Assembly (NCBI RefSeq): GCF_009696375.1
Contig: NZ_VUMD01000021.1
Span: 1 to 54,292 of the forward strand
Reading direction: 5' to 3'
DNA from: Clostridium porci
Lineage (GTDB): Bacteria > Bacillota > Clostridia > Lachnospirales > Lachnospiraceae
Length of the DNA stretch: 54,292 nt
In this document: piece by piece, positions 26,096-34,253 of the stretch
Layout of the letters: each line of letters begins with the position of its first letter
How positions within the stretch are numbered: position 1 is the first letter of the stretch
Program-made: the position numbers and the translations under genes
The notes under the pieces: model-generated
What the model was told of the DNA's origin: nothing
The model's input: the letters and a program-made list of their open reading frames with translations, nothing else
The model's database searches: none

Positions 26096-27130
26096 ATGAA
26101 CGAAGAATATGGGCTAACTCCTTATGAAACAAGGGAAATCCTGTTTTATAAAACTGATAATGGTGAAGTTCGGGTTGAAATTCTTTTATATCAGGAAAAC
26201 TTGTGGCTGACGCAGGCAAAGATGGCAGAATTATTTGAAGTGCAAAAGGCGGCTATTTCAAAACATTTGAAAAATATTTTTGCATCCGGTGAATTGCAGG
26301 AAGAAGCAGTTGTTTCCAAAATGGAAACAACTGCGGCAGACGGCAAGCGGTACAATACAAGCTATTACAATCTGGATGCCATTATTGCTGTCGGATACCG
26401 TGTTAATTCTAAAAAGGCTACGATGTTCCGCATTTGGGCAAATCGAGTATTAAAAGAATTTATTATTAAAGGCTATGTGATGGACGATGCACGACTGCGA
26501 GAACCAGAAAACCTCTTTGGTAAGGACTATTTTGAGGAACAGTTGGAGCGTATTCGTGATATTCGCTCCAGCGAACGCCGTTTTTATCAAAAAATCACGG
26601 ACATTTACTCTCAGTGCAGTGCTGACTATGATATGAACAGTCCTGTTACAAAAGAGTTTTTTGCCACAGTACAGAATAAGCTTCATTACGCTGTCACTCA
26701 TCATACGGCGGCTGAGATTGTTTATGGACGAGCCGATAGCACAAAACCAAACATGGGCTTGACAACTTGGAAAAATGCTCCGCAGGGGCGTATTCGCAAG
26801 TCGGATGTTTCAATCGCCAAAAACTACTTAAACGAAGAAGAAATGATAAATCTGAATGAGATCGTGACAATGTATCTGGACTATGCCGAAAGACAGGCAC
26901 GGCGGGGAAATATCATGTATATGCAGGATTGGGTTAATCGTTTGGATGCGTTCCTCCAGTTCAACGAAGAAGATATTTTACATGACAAAGGCAAAGTGAC
27001 CGCTGCCATCGCAAAGGCGTTTGCAGAAATTGAATTTGAAAAATTCCGTGTTTTGCAGGACAGGACATATCAGAGTGATTTCGACCGTCTTGTGGCAAAT
27101 ATCGAAGAAAACAGTAAACAAACAAAATAA
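26096..27130 (+). CDS. rhuM: RhuM family protein
   Basis: About 344 residues. The N-terminal helix-turn-helix-like part (LTQAKMAELFEVQKAAISKHLKNIF) and the RVNSKKATMFRIWANRVLKEFIIKGYVMDDARL block are diagnostic of the RhuM (virulence protein RhuM/KilA-N-like) family. The C-terminal half has the conserved HHTAAEIVYGRADSTKPNMGLTTWK block. Biochemical role unknown; carried widely on mobile islands. ATG at 26096 has AGGAAGGG about 7 nt before it; an upstream in-frame ATG at 26090 is too close to that site. Confidence 0.85.
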   Translation: MNEEYGLTPYETREILFYKTDNGEVRVEILLYQENLWLTQAKMAELFEVQKAAISKHLKNIFASGELQEEAVVSKMETTAADGKRYNTSYYNLDAIIAVGYRVNSKKATMFRIWANRVLKEFIIKGYVMDDARLREPENLFGKDYFEEQLERIRDIRSSERRFYQKITDIYSQCSADYDMNSPVTKEFFATVQNKLHYAVTHHTAAEIVYGRADSTKPNMGLTTWKNAPQGRIRKSDVSIAKNYLNEEEMINLNEIVTMYLDYAERQARRGNIMYMQDWVNRLDAFLQFNEEDILHDKGKVTAAIAKAFAEIEFEKFRVLQDRTYQSDFDRLVANIEENSKQTK

Positions 27131-27189
27131 ATCAGGAAACCCCACGCTTCCGATTTTATTGTCAGAAGTGTGGGGCTTTTGTATCAGGT

Positions 27190-27564
27190 TTACAGAACAT
27201 ATACCAATTCGTGCAGAACGATTTCTTCCGCACGGTTACGGATACTGTTCATACGGCGCACCCATTCTATTTGATCAGCCGCTTTGAGCGCTTCAGTTAC
27301 GCCTTCCTGCTTTGCCATAGCGGAAACGATGTTTTCAATGCGCTCGTTGCAGGCTTGATCGATTTCAGCTAAATGCTTGAACAGTGTTCCCTCCAGCACA
27401 TAGTTGTTGTAGAGGATTTTACGGTACTCTTTCAGATAGCTGCGGCGCATACGCCCGTATTTGCCTATCTGATATTCGCCGTCATCCGGCAAAGTAATGT
27501 TGGGAATGAAATAATCGCCCACTTGACGGTATGTACCGCCCATTTCTTCAAAGATAGTTTTCAT
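27190..27564 (-). CDS. Transposon-encoded TnpV family protein
   Basis: 124 residues: MKTIFEEMGGTYRQVGDYFIPN, then a basic central region RMRRSYLKEYRKILYNNYVLEG and a helical tail. TnpV proteins occur at the ends of Tn4451-like mobilisable transposons; function unproven. ATG follows AAAGGAG. It is the last gene before the right end of the 19-kb element. Confidence 0.85.
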   Translation of the reverse strand: MKTIFEEMGGTYRQVGDYFIPNITLPDDGEYQIGKYGRMRRSYLKEYRKILYNNYVLEGTLFKHLAEIDQACNERIENIVSAMAKQEGVTEALKAADQIEWVRRMNSIRNRAEEIVLHELVYVL

Positions 27565-27678
27565 AAAATTCAGCTCCTTTTGTGTTGATTTCCAGCGGTT
27601 ATAAGGCTTTTTGACTCCTTTCTTACAACTGCTTTTCAATTTACCACAAATGAGCCGCAGTCATATGTATTAGATGGC

Positions 27679-27708
27679 AGAAACCACCCTTTACATATTA
27701 ACTCTTGA
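27679..27708. other. Right attachment junction of the 19-kb element
   Basis: AGAAACCACCCTTTACATAT (27679-27698) is the inverted partner of 8757-8776, followed after 7 bp by the core TGA (27706-27708), then by sequence of the interrupted recombinase gene. Confidence 0.7.
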
Positions 27709-27800
27709 TTGGAAATGGAATTGCTCTCGCCTTGCAGCTCGTCCTCGTGGGAAAGTCTAGGGTAAAGGGCTGTGATTTTTGGGGTGGTCTGTCTCAACAT
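27706..27800 (-). pseudogene. TnpX-like serine recombinase, first 31 codons of the split gene
   Basis: ATG at 27800 opens MLRQTTPKITALYPRLSHED...GESNSISNQ, the standard N-terminus of TnpX-type recombinases. Homology stops at SNQ, exactly where the 19-kb insertion starts; the frame then runs into element sequence. It continues at 8750 on the same strand. Confidence 0.82.
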
Positions 27801-28008
27801 AAAATCCTCCGTTTCCGACAGCCAGTCCACTATTCCGTACTTCGGTTGCACCACATGGGCGGCTGTCTGTATAGCGGTTTTTGCTTCTTTACGTCCCGTC
27901 AAAATGACGGTTTTTCTGACAGGTTTATCGTTCCTGTTTGGGATAGAAAATTTTATAAATCCGTGTTATACTCCATGTATCAGATAAAATTGAGAGTAGG
28001 GATAGCAC

Positions 28009-28374
28009 ATGGAAATCAAAAAAATAAATTATGACTTCTCCGTATGCAAGGTGACAGATTTTTCATTAGTTGACTTTGAAAGCGAATATTGTTTTGCCGG
28101 AAAAACGGACGAAGAAAATTCCTTAGTCTGTATCACGGAAAATATACCTGATAATGTGATTGAGCATGAGGACGGTTGGAAAGCGTTCCGTATTCAAGGC
28201 ATTTTAGACTTTTCACTAATCGGGATTCTTTCAAAGCTGTCAACACTATTAGCGGAAAACTGTATAGGCGTTTTTGCAATATCAACCTTCAACACCGACT
28301 ATATTCTGACGAAAAAGGACAATTACGAAAAGGCAATCAATGTTCTTTCATCTGCTGGCTACAAAATAGTCTGA
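28009..28374 (+). CDS. ACT-domain protein
   Basis: 121 residues. The C-terminal half (SLIGILSKLSTLLAENCIGVFAISTFNTDYILTKKDNYEKAINVL) is an ACT-like ligand-binding fold with the usual LxxLxxxIGVFAISTFNTDYILV signature of the small stand-alone ACT proteins. Probably binds an amino acid or similar ligand. It lies on the opposite strand between the tnpW-like gene and the tnpX fragment, so it is probably cargo. Confidence 0.8.
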   Translation: MEIKKINYDFSVCKVTDFSLVDFESEYCFAGKTDEENSLVCITENIPDNVIEHEDGWKAFRIQGILDFSLIGILSKLSTLLAENCIGVFAISTFNTDYILTKKDNYEKAINVLSSAGYKIV

Positions 28375-28437
28375 TATGGAATATGCCTGTTTCCAGCGGT
28401 CACACTCCCCGGCATGACCGCTTTTCCATGCCCCGGC

Positions 28438-28629
28438 TCATGCGCTGAACGGGGGCAGGTGTCCGGCGGCGGCTTCCGCTTCCAGCATTTTCATCATCTT
28501 GTCGGCGGCGGTGTCGGTTGAGTCCTGCTTGAAAAAAACGGAAACCACAAGGACAGTGTTACCTATCCTCGTTCCGGTCACGCAATCCGGGCGGCGGGCT
28601 GCCCGGTTTTTCTTCTAGGTGTCGGTCAT
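28438..28629 (-). pseudogene. TnpW-like gene with one in-frame TAG
   Basis: 64 codons from ATG 28629 to TGA 28438. Codon 5 is TAG (28615-28617); otherwise the frame is open and reads RPDCVTGTRIGNTVLVVSVFF and DKMMKMLEAE, matching TnpW. The ATG overlaps the dnaC-like stop. Either a nonsense pseudogene or a gene needing TAG read-through; see findings. Confidence 0.7.
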
Positions 28630-29480
28630 AGGTAAATCTCCTTTCCGTTCAGCAGCGTTTTAAGGCGTTTCATTTTCGCCTGTGCAGTGGCTTTCCTGAA
28701 ATTCTCCCCGGTCACGCACACGGGGTAGCACATTTCAAGCAGGCGGTCATAAATGCGGGCGTGGGCGGTGTCCTCCGGGTGCTGCAAGTCCTCCAGCGTC
28801 AAATTCGTTGTGACAATTAGCGGCTTCTTGCTGCGGTATCGGCTGTCAATCACGTTGTAAACCTGTTCCAGCCCGTACTCCGTCCCCCGCTCCATTCCAA
28901 AATCGTCCAGAATGAGCAGCGGGAAGCTGCAAAGGCGGGAAATGTATTCGTTGCGGTCTTTGAAGCTGGCGGCAAGGTCATTGAGTATCAGTGCAAAGTT
29001 CGTCATGCACACGGGGATTTCCCGCTCCATGAGGGCGTTTGCTATGCACCCGGCAAGGTAGCTCTTGCCTGTGCCTACCTGTCCCCACAAAAGCAATCCA
29101 TAGTTCCCGCCGCTCATCTGCTCCCAACGCTCCACATAGTTTTTCGCTTTCATCATCTGCGGGCATTTTCCGTTGTCGTTGGCAAATGTCCATTCCCGCA
29201 TGGCGAGGTCTGTAAATCCCCGGCGTTTCAATCGCTCCGCTTCCTCCCGGTGTCTGCGGTTTTCCTCGGCGGCTTCCCGTTCCTTGCGGGCTGCCCGCTG
29301 GCAGTCACATTCCCTTGGGTGTCGGTCACGCCCAAAAAGACGCTTACCCTCCGGGAAATAGGCTTCTTTTGGCTAGCGGCACTTCCCGCAGTATAAAAGC
29401 CCGTCCTCCCCGGTGTAGTCCTCCGGCGTGGCGGCGGTGTCGGTCATGTTCAAAATCCTATCGGTAAAAGTATCAGTCAT
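28626..29480 (-). pseudogene. DnaC-like helicase loader (IstB/DnaC ATPase) with one in-frame TAG
   Basis: 285 codons from ATG 29480. Codon 36 (29373-29375) is TAG in the zinc-binding segment GLLYCGKCR-TAG-PKEAYFPEG; the frame is otherwise open. It contains the second Cys pair (ECDCQR), Walker A LLWGQVGTGKSYLAG, Walker B LLILDDFGMERGTEYG and sensor IVTTNLTLEDL. In ICEs of this type it loads a replicative helicase for element replication. ATGA overlaps at both ends place it in one operon with the relaxase and the tnpW-like gene. A product starting at an internal codon (TTG 29231) would lack the Cys motifs. Confidence 0.8.
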
Positions 29481-30283
29481 AAGCTCTCGCCCTCCTTGAA
29501 CGAATAGTCTGGTATGCCTTTCTTCGGCGGTTTCTTGTCTGCGTCCTCCTGAGCCCACTTGTAAATCGTGGCTGCGTGGCTCTGGTAGTTCTTCCCGCTG
29601 GAAGCGATATGGCAGGATAGGCGGTCAATGTAATACTCCCACCTGTCGGGGTATTCCGCTTTCAGTTCCGCAAGCTCCGTGTCGGAAAGAAATACGTTTT
29701 TGTATCTGCCAAAGGCGGCGGGCGGCAGCACTTTCACATAAAGGCGGCTCGGTGCGGAAAAGCCCCGGCGTTCCCTCTCCAAAAGCCCCGCCCGCCTGTC
29801 CGCTGGTCTGTCCATGTGGGAAAGTAGCGGCACTTCCGCAATCCGCAAGGAATTGATAATGACATGCACATGAATGTTGCCGCTCCCGTTATGCCCGTCC
29901 GGGTGGGTGTAGACAAGGGCCTGGCGTCCGGGGAAATGCTCGGCACAAAATTTCTCGCCTAACTCCTGCGCCCAGCCAACGGTCAATCCGTTGTCGGGGC
30001 CGTCACGGGGGTCAAAGCTGATGATGTAGTGGTGGCTCTTTACGTCCTCCCGTTTCTAGTTTTTCCCGTATCGGAGATTTGCCCGCATACAGGCGATTGC
30101 AAAGTCCTCCCCCTCGCAATTCAGAGAAGAAATGCGGTAGTCTGCCCTCAGTATTAGCCGCCCGTCTGCGTCAAGGGTGGGCTTCATGGTAAACTTGTCA
30201 TGCTCGGATAAGAGGTACTTTTCAGCGTCCCCGTAGTTCGCATTTTTAGAGCTGATATGTTTGAGTATCGCCAATGGCTTCAC
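29477..30283 (-). pseudogene. ICE relaxase N-terminal half with in-frame TAG, fused to a replication-protein C-terminus
   Basis: GTG at 30283 opens a relaxase of the VirD2-like class (HISSKNANYGDAEKYL...). TAG at codon 76 (30056-30058) stands in RYGKN-TAG-KREDVKSHHYIISFDP, where relatives carry Gln (from memory). The HUH motif HNGSGNIHVHVIINS follows. After HMDRPADRRAG the relaxase homology ends abruptly and is replaced in frame by SRLYVKVLPPAAFGRYKN...HAATIYKWAQEDADKKPPKKG, the C-terminus of an ICE replication/DUF6017-type protein. A deletion of several kb therefore joined two genes. Confidence 0.75.
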
Positions 30284-30395
30284 CTACTTTCTGCAAGACT
30301 TCAAACTTGAGAGCGGCAAACTCGGCGTATTCCTCGTCCGTCATGCGGGTTTTGATTACCCAGCTGCGGTGGGGCGTGTTGTATTTCTTTCGCAT
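30246..30395 (-). pseudogene. MobC-like relaxosome protein with internal deletion
   Basis: 49 codons: MRKKYNTPHRSWVIKTRMTDEEYAEF is the ribbon-helix-helix start of MobC proteins, and AALKFEVLQKVGEAIGDTQTYQL is their C-terminal end. The roughly 80 residues between them, present in relatives (from memory), are missing, with the frame preserved. Overlaps the relaxase start. Probably non-functional. Confidence 0.7.
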
Positions 30396-31008
30396 GGTCG
30401 CTGACCTCCTTTCTATTTCCCACACAAAAGTAGCATTCCGGCGGGCGCGGTTTTTAGCGGCGCCAGCCGCCATAGCAGGGTTTGGAGAAGGTACTCCCCA
30501 ACAAGTTTCCCGCAGGGGCAAAATGAGCGGATAAGCGAATTTTGGTACTGTGATAGAAACTTGCTCTTAGAAACTGCCGGACTGCGCTGTGTGGGGCTGC
30601 TTTCAATGCCTTTAATGCCGCAAGCGGGGATTTTGCCAACTTTGCGGCAGCTTTTTCACACACTATCCGCCGAAAAAGGGGCGTTTTGTTGCGTCCTGCT
30701 TCCTCTTTCCCAACAATAGAGCGCATGTAAAAGGGATTTTTGTCCGCTTATGAAAAATATTTTTCCTTTCACTTCCTACAAAACCGGAAAAGCGGAAATT
30801 GGCGATAATTTTCAAAATTTTTTCTCTTTGTTCTATGATACAGGCAGAAAAGGGAAACTCAAAAAATGGGCGCAAAAAAAGCAGCAAATCTTCTTCAGAC
30901 TTACTGCTTTTCATGCCACTGTGATGGAAGATAGGTATTTAATTTTTAACCCCCAGAAATGGTTTTACTCCATATAATCTCATATTAAGGTATTAGCAAT
31001 ATTTTAAA
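30396..31008. other. Intergenic stretch upstream of mobC, no gene
   Basis: Contains A/T-rich and GC-rich segments with an inverted GGCGGCTGGCGCCGCT-like repeat near 30455-30475. By position it may hold the oriT of the decayed ICE, but I cannot identify a nick site. A 90-codon open frame on the minus strand (30454-30726) has low-complexity content and no ribosome binding site and is not called. Confidence 0.4.
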
Positions 31009-31473
31009 TCATCCATTATTCTTAAGAAACAATCCTTCATGGTTTACTAATTGCTCAAATAATATAATCCTATCTTTAGGTAGGTTATAAATAGTAACAG
31101 AAAATCCGCCACCAATACTCACCAAAAATTCAGGATTAGAAAATAAAATTTGTACAGATGAAAAATCTTTTAAAATTACTTGTCGTATTGCATTTGCTAT
31201 TTTTTCTGGTGTACTATTTCTAATATCTACATCAAAAGAAAATTCTTCTTGATCTGATATTATTTTGTCTGGTGCAGTTAGATATATTTGACACGGATAC
31301 AAATATATAACTTTCAAAGTAATTCTAACAATTTTTTCGGCAAATTCTGAAAGATATTTATATTCAAAGTAGTCTTCTAATTCTAAAAAATTAGGATTAT
31401 TGGTGTTATACGGAACATAATCTATGAAGTAATAGCTTTTACTTTCTTGCAATAAATCTATCAATTCATACAT
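31009..31473 (-). CDS. Putative immunity protein
   Basis: 154 residues, no recognised domain. Acidic and aromatic-rich N-terminus (SYYFIDYVPYNTNNPNFLELEDYFEYKYL), no signal peptide, strongly AT-rich codon use unlike the GC-rich ICE genes to its left. It begins 10 bp downstream of the toxin gene on the same strand, the usual place for a cognate immunity gene. Role inferred from position only. Confidence 0.6.
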   Translation of the reverse strand: MYELIDLLQESKSYYFIDYVPYNTNNPNFLELEDYFEYKYLSEFAEKIVRITLKVIYLYPCQIYLTAPDKIISDQEEFSFDVDIRNSTPEKIANAIRQVILKDFSSVQILFSNPEFLVSIGGGFSVTIYNLPKDRIILFEQLVNHEGLFLKNNG

Positions 31474-31483
31474 AGTTTAATTC

Positions 31484-32116
31484 CTACTTTCCCAAAATCT
31501 CTCCATTTTCTCCTAAAGAGGCAACTCTGTTACCAGATTTATCTTTTAATTTCCATTTTCTTCCACCATGTCCCGCATTATCTTTATCAATCATCCAACC
31601 ACCTTTTTCTTTATAGGCAGTTTTTCCACTAACTTTCTGGTCAAATTGCCCTAAATCAACATCTCCATTTTCATCACGAATTCTTGAAGGAATTTTAGCT
31701 CGTACTTCTGCGATTTCTCTTGCTGTAGAATCACTAAGCCAATTTGTAATAGTATCATATAGCCATGAACCAGCTGCAACTGCTACACCTGCAACTACAA
31801 TCGCTCCCGTAGCAGCAATCGCAATTTGACCGATTCCAGGAATAAAATATATACCTGCTGCGATTGCAGCCCTCGTCTGCGGTGTTTCAATTTTAACGGC
31901 TTTATTAAGTAATGATTCAAATTCAGCTTTAGTATAATAAACACCATTTATTGTTACACCATCATTAGTAATAATGACATTTCCAGCAACATCACTTGCA
32001 TTCTCTACATTTGTATATTTAGAATTACTTTCTGCAAAAGCAGTAGCACTTGTACTTGCTACCATTACACAAACTAATATACCCGCAAGATACTTTTTGT
32101 AATTTTTCTTTTTCAT
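31484..32116 (-). CDS. Secreted toxin with Ntox21-like C-terminal domain
   Basis: 210 residues. Residues 1-30 form a Sec signal peptide (basic MKKKNYKKY, hydrophobic core, AFA cleavage site). A Gly/Ala-rich hydrophobic segment (about residues 82-120, IAAGIYFIPGIGQIAIAATG...) could insert in membranes. The C-terminal 50 residues (KVSGKTAYKEKGGWMIDKD, AGHGGRKWKLKDKSG, RVASLGENGEIL) resemble the Ntox21-type polymorphic toxin domain, predicted to be a nuclease (from memory). Start ATG 32116 has GGGGA 8 nt before. A consensus promoter lies at 32178-32206. Confidence 0.7.
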   Translation of the reverse strand: MKKKNYKKYLAGILVCVMVASTSATAFAESNSKYTNVENASDVAGNVIITNDGVTINGVYYTKAEFESLLNKAVKIETPQTRAAIAAGIYFIPGIGQIAIAATGAIVVAGVAVAAGSWLYDTITNWLSDSTAREIAEVRAKIPSRIRDENGDVDLGQFDQKVSGKTAYKEKGGWMIDKDNAGHGGRKWKLKDKSGNRVASLGENGEILGK

Positions 32117-32177
32117 AGACAAATCCCCTTTCATAAGAAATGTCTGGTATAAACATAAGCATTAAATGTTTTGCTAC

Positions 32178-32206
32178 ATTTTACTATATTTCAAAAAATA
32201 TTTCAA
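32178..32206 (-). promoter_or_regulatory. Promoter of the toxin-immunity pair
   Basis: On the minus strand TTGAAA (32206-32201), a 17-bp spacer and TAAAAT (32183-32178), 62 bp before the toxin ATG, in an AT-rich tract. Confidence 0.7.
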
Positions 32207-32311
32207 TATTTTTCGTCCTTTTTGTTAGCACTTTTGACTATAGTAAACTTGCCGTTTTATTATCATTTGGGGAATAGTAGGCGGCTGTCTGTCAAATTCT
32301 TATGTAATACT

Positions 32312-32452
32312 TTACCGCACATGAGCATTAGCCCCAGGGTTATCATTTCCGTATCCCTCCATGAGGTTGATACCGCCCCAGATACCAAGACCGGCTCCCA
32401 GAGCCACAACAAGGGTCTGCAATACATCTACTGCGCTGTTGAAAAATTCCAT
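32312..32452 (-). pseudogene. Truncated maff2 gene of the second ICE
   Basis: 46 codons: MEFFNSAVDVLQTLVVALGA...INLMEGYGNDNPGA, clearly Maff2, but after GAN the frame changes to AHVR and stops, losing the second half. AGGAGG precedes the ATG. Marks the left breakpoint of ICE fragment E next to the toxin cassette. Confidence 0.85.
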
Positions 32453-32465
32453 AAATTTAATCCTC

Positions 32466-34253
32466 CTAATTTTTTTCGTTATCGTTGTCAGGTTCTATTT
32501 TCAGTTCGTACATCTCAAAAGGTTCCTCCGGCTTTACCACCGCAGGGCGCCGTTTCATGTACCGTTCCACATCAAATTCATTCTTCTTGTCGGCGTCGGC
32601 AAGGTACTTGTAATTCTTATGGGCTGTAATATCGAACTTGTCCGATAAAAACGGCCGGGTGCCCCGCACCTGCAGGATACACTTGCCTCCGTCCATGACC
32701 GCGATCTCGTCCTGGCTCATCAACTCCTTTCCTAATTTCTGATAATTGAGGCCGTGGGAAACCTGCGTCCCCCGGTTCTCTGAGGTGTTGAAACTGTCAA
32801 TGGTCTCTTTCCCCAGGATTTCCGAGAGCTCTTTGAGCGTGGATTTCTCCTTGCCTCCCAAAAACAAGGTAGTGTCGCAGTTGCCGACAATGGTATCTGC
32901 GGCGTCCTTGTAAATGGTCTTTAGCTGTGACTGCGATTGTAAAATAATAGAAGCCGAGATTTCCCGGCTCCTGATGGTGGCGATCAGTTTATCAAAGTTG
33001 GGTATCTGCCCAATGTTGGCGAACTCGTCCAGGATACACCGCACATGGACCGGCAGTCTACCTCCATATTCATCATCTGCCTTATCGCAGAGCAGATTGA
33101 AAAGCTGGCTCTGGAGCATGGCGATCACGAAGTTAAAGGTGGTGTCCGTATCGCTCATAATGAGGAACAGGGCAGTTTTGCGGTCGCCCAGGGTGTCAAG
33201 CTCCAGGTCGTCATACTCCATCAAATCCCGTAGTTCCTTAATATCGAATGGGGCGAGCCGGGCTCCGCAGCTTATCAGGATGGACTTTGCCGTTTTGCCT
33301 GCCGCCAGTTTGTATTTCTTATACTGTTTGACAGCGAAATGGTCCGGTTCCTTTTCCTCCAGCCGGGAGAACATCAGGTCAACGGGGCTCTGAAATTCCT
33401 CGTCGTCCTCCCTGGCCTCGCTTGCGTTTATCATCTCCAATAGGGTGATGAAGTTCTTTTCTTCCTCTGGTGCTTCGTACCAGATATAGCCGATCAGGGC
33501 ACAGTATAAGAGGCGTTCTGCCTTGACCCAGAAATCCTCGGAAGATTTTTCACCATCGCCTTTGGTGTTGGCTATGATGGTGTTGGTAAGTTTCAAAATA
33601 TCCTTTTCACTCCGCAGATAGGCGAATGGGTTATAGTGCATGGACTTCTTAAAGTTGATCGTGTTCAGCACCTTGACCTTGTAACCTGCCCGCACCAGGA
33701 GAGAGCCTGTTTCCAGAATGAGGGTTCCTTTCGGGTCCGTGACCACATATGAGGAATGGAGCTGCATGAGATTGGGCTTGACAAAGAACCTGGTCTTGCC
33801 GCTGCCGGAGCCGCCGATCACCAGGATATTTTTATTCCTGGCATACTTTGGGTTCTTTGGACGGTTCGACATCATCAGCCGTTCTGTCTGGGTTAGCAGT
33901 ACATTGTTTTCAAATACCGGGTCTATGTAAGGCTTTATATCCTCCGCCGTACCCCATCTTGCAGAACCGTACTCCATACCTTTGCGGTACTTCTTTGCGT
34001 TTTTCCCTTTGGTGTAGATAATCAGCCGGATTACCACCGCACCGATTAGCCCCACAAGCAGGTCTGTCGGATGGAAACTGGGAGCAATGCTCTCTATAGC
34101 CTGGGAAAATCCGCTGCCCAGGTTCAGCAGTTTGCCGGAGAGGTCAGTTCCGGGAGAGAAACGCACCGCCTGGGCTGCCTTATCGAACAGCCACATAAAG
34201 AGCAGATAGGGGAGGTTTAAGATTAGCAGCTTTTTCACATTTACCTGTTTCAT
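32466..34253 (-). CDS. virD4: VirD4/TraG coupling protein of the second ICE
   Basis: 595 residues; same layout as the protein at 4529-6280 but clearly diverged. Two N-terminal membrane segments, EYGSARWG, Walker A GGSGSGKTRF (about residue 150), Walker B region VRCILDEFANIGQ (about 410), IRSREISASIILQSQSQ. The C-terminus is longer and acidic (IEPDNDNEKN). Intact. Here the DEF motif has Phe where the other copy has Cys. ATG overlaps the pcfB stop (ATGA). Confidence 0.95.
   Translation of the reverse strand: MKQVNVKKLLILNLPYLLFMWLFDKAAQAVRFSPGTDLSGKLLNLGSGFSQAIESIAPSFHPTDLLVGLIGAVVIRLIIYTKGKNAKKYRKGMEYGSARWGTAEDIKPYIDPVFENNVLLTQTERLMMSNRPKNPKYARNKNILVIGGSGSGKTRFFVKPNLMQLHSSYVVTDPKGTLILETGSLLVRAGYKVKVLNTINFKKSMHYNPFAYLRSEKDILKLTNTIIANTKGDGEKSSEDFWVKAERLLYCALIGYIWYEAPEEEKNFITLLEMINASEAREDDEEFQSPVDLMFSRLEEKEPDHFAVKQYKKYKLAAGKTAKSILISCGARLAPFDIKELRDLMEYDDLELDTLGDRKTALFLIMSDTDTTFNFVIAMLQSQLFNLLCDKADDEYGGRLPVHVRCILDEFANIGQIPNFDKLIATIRSREISASIILQSQSQLKTIYKDAADTIVGNCDTTLFLGGKEKSTLKELSEILGKETIDSFNTSENRGTQVSHGLNYQKLGKELMSQDEIAVMDGGKCILQVRGTRPFLSDKFDITAHKNYKYLADADKKNEFDVERYMKRRPAVVKPEEPFEMYELKIEPDNDNEKN

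Larger units (their letters stand above)
8751..27708. mobile_element. 19-kb integrated element with type I RM inversion array and MobQ mobilisation genes
   Basis: Boundaries come from reconstruction of the interrupted TnpX-like gene: left flank ...CGCTTCTGA, right flank TGATTGGAAATGG..., which join as CGCTTCTGATTGG with one TGA. Just inside each end is an imperfect 20-bp inverted repeat (17 of 20 matching) at 8757-8776 and 27679-27698, 6-7 bp from the shared TGA, as expected for the two arms of a serine recombinase attP. Contents: hsdRMS with silent hsdS cassettes, a tyrosine invertase, mobA, oriT, a large serine recombinase, tnpW, tnpV and cargo. The serine recombinase at 21269-23350 is the likely integrase. 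Confidence 0.75.

Noticed and set aside
28615-30058. Firm claim of TAG reassignment
   Set aside because: Other genes here (prgI, DUF6076) stop at TAG, the region also carries deletions, and no suppressor tRNA is visible; kept only as an open observation.
30454-30726. 90-codon minus-strand open frame
   Set aside because: Ala/Lys/Arg-rich translation, no ribosome site, in a probable oriT/intergenic region upstream of mobC.
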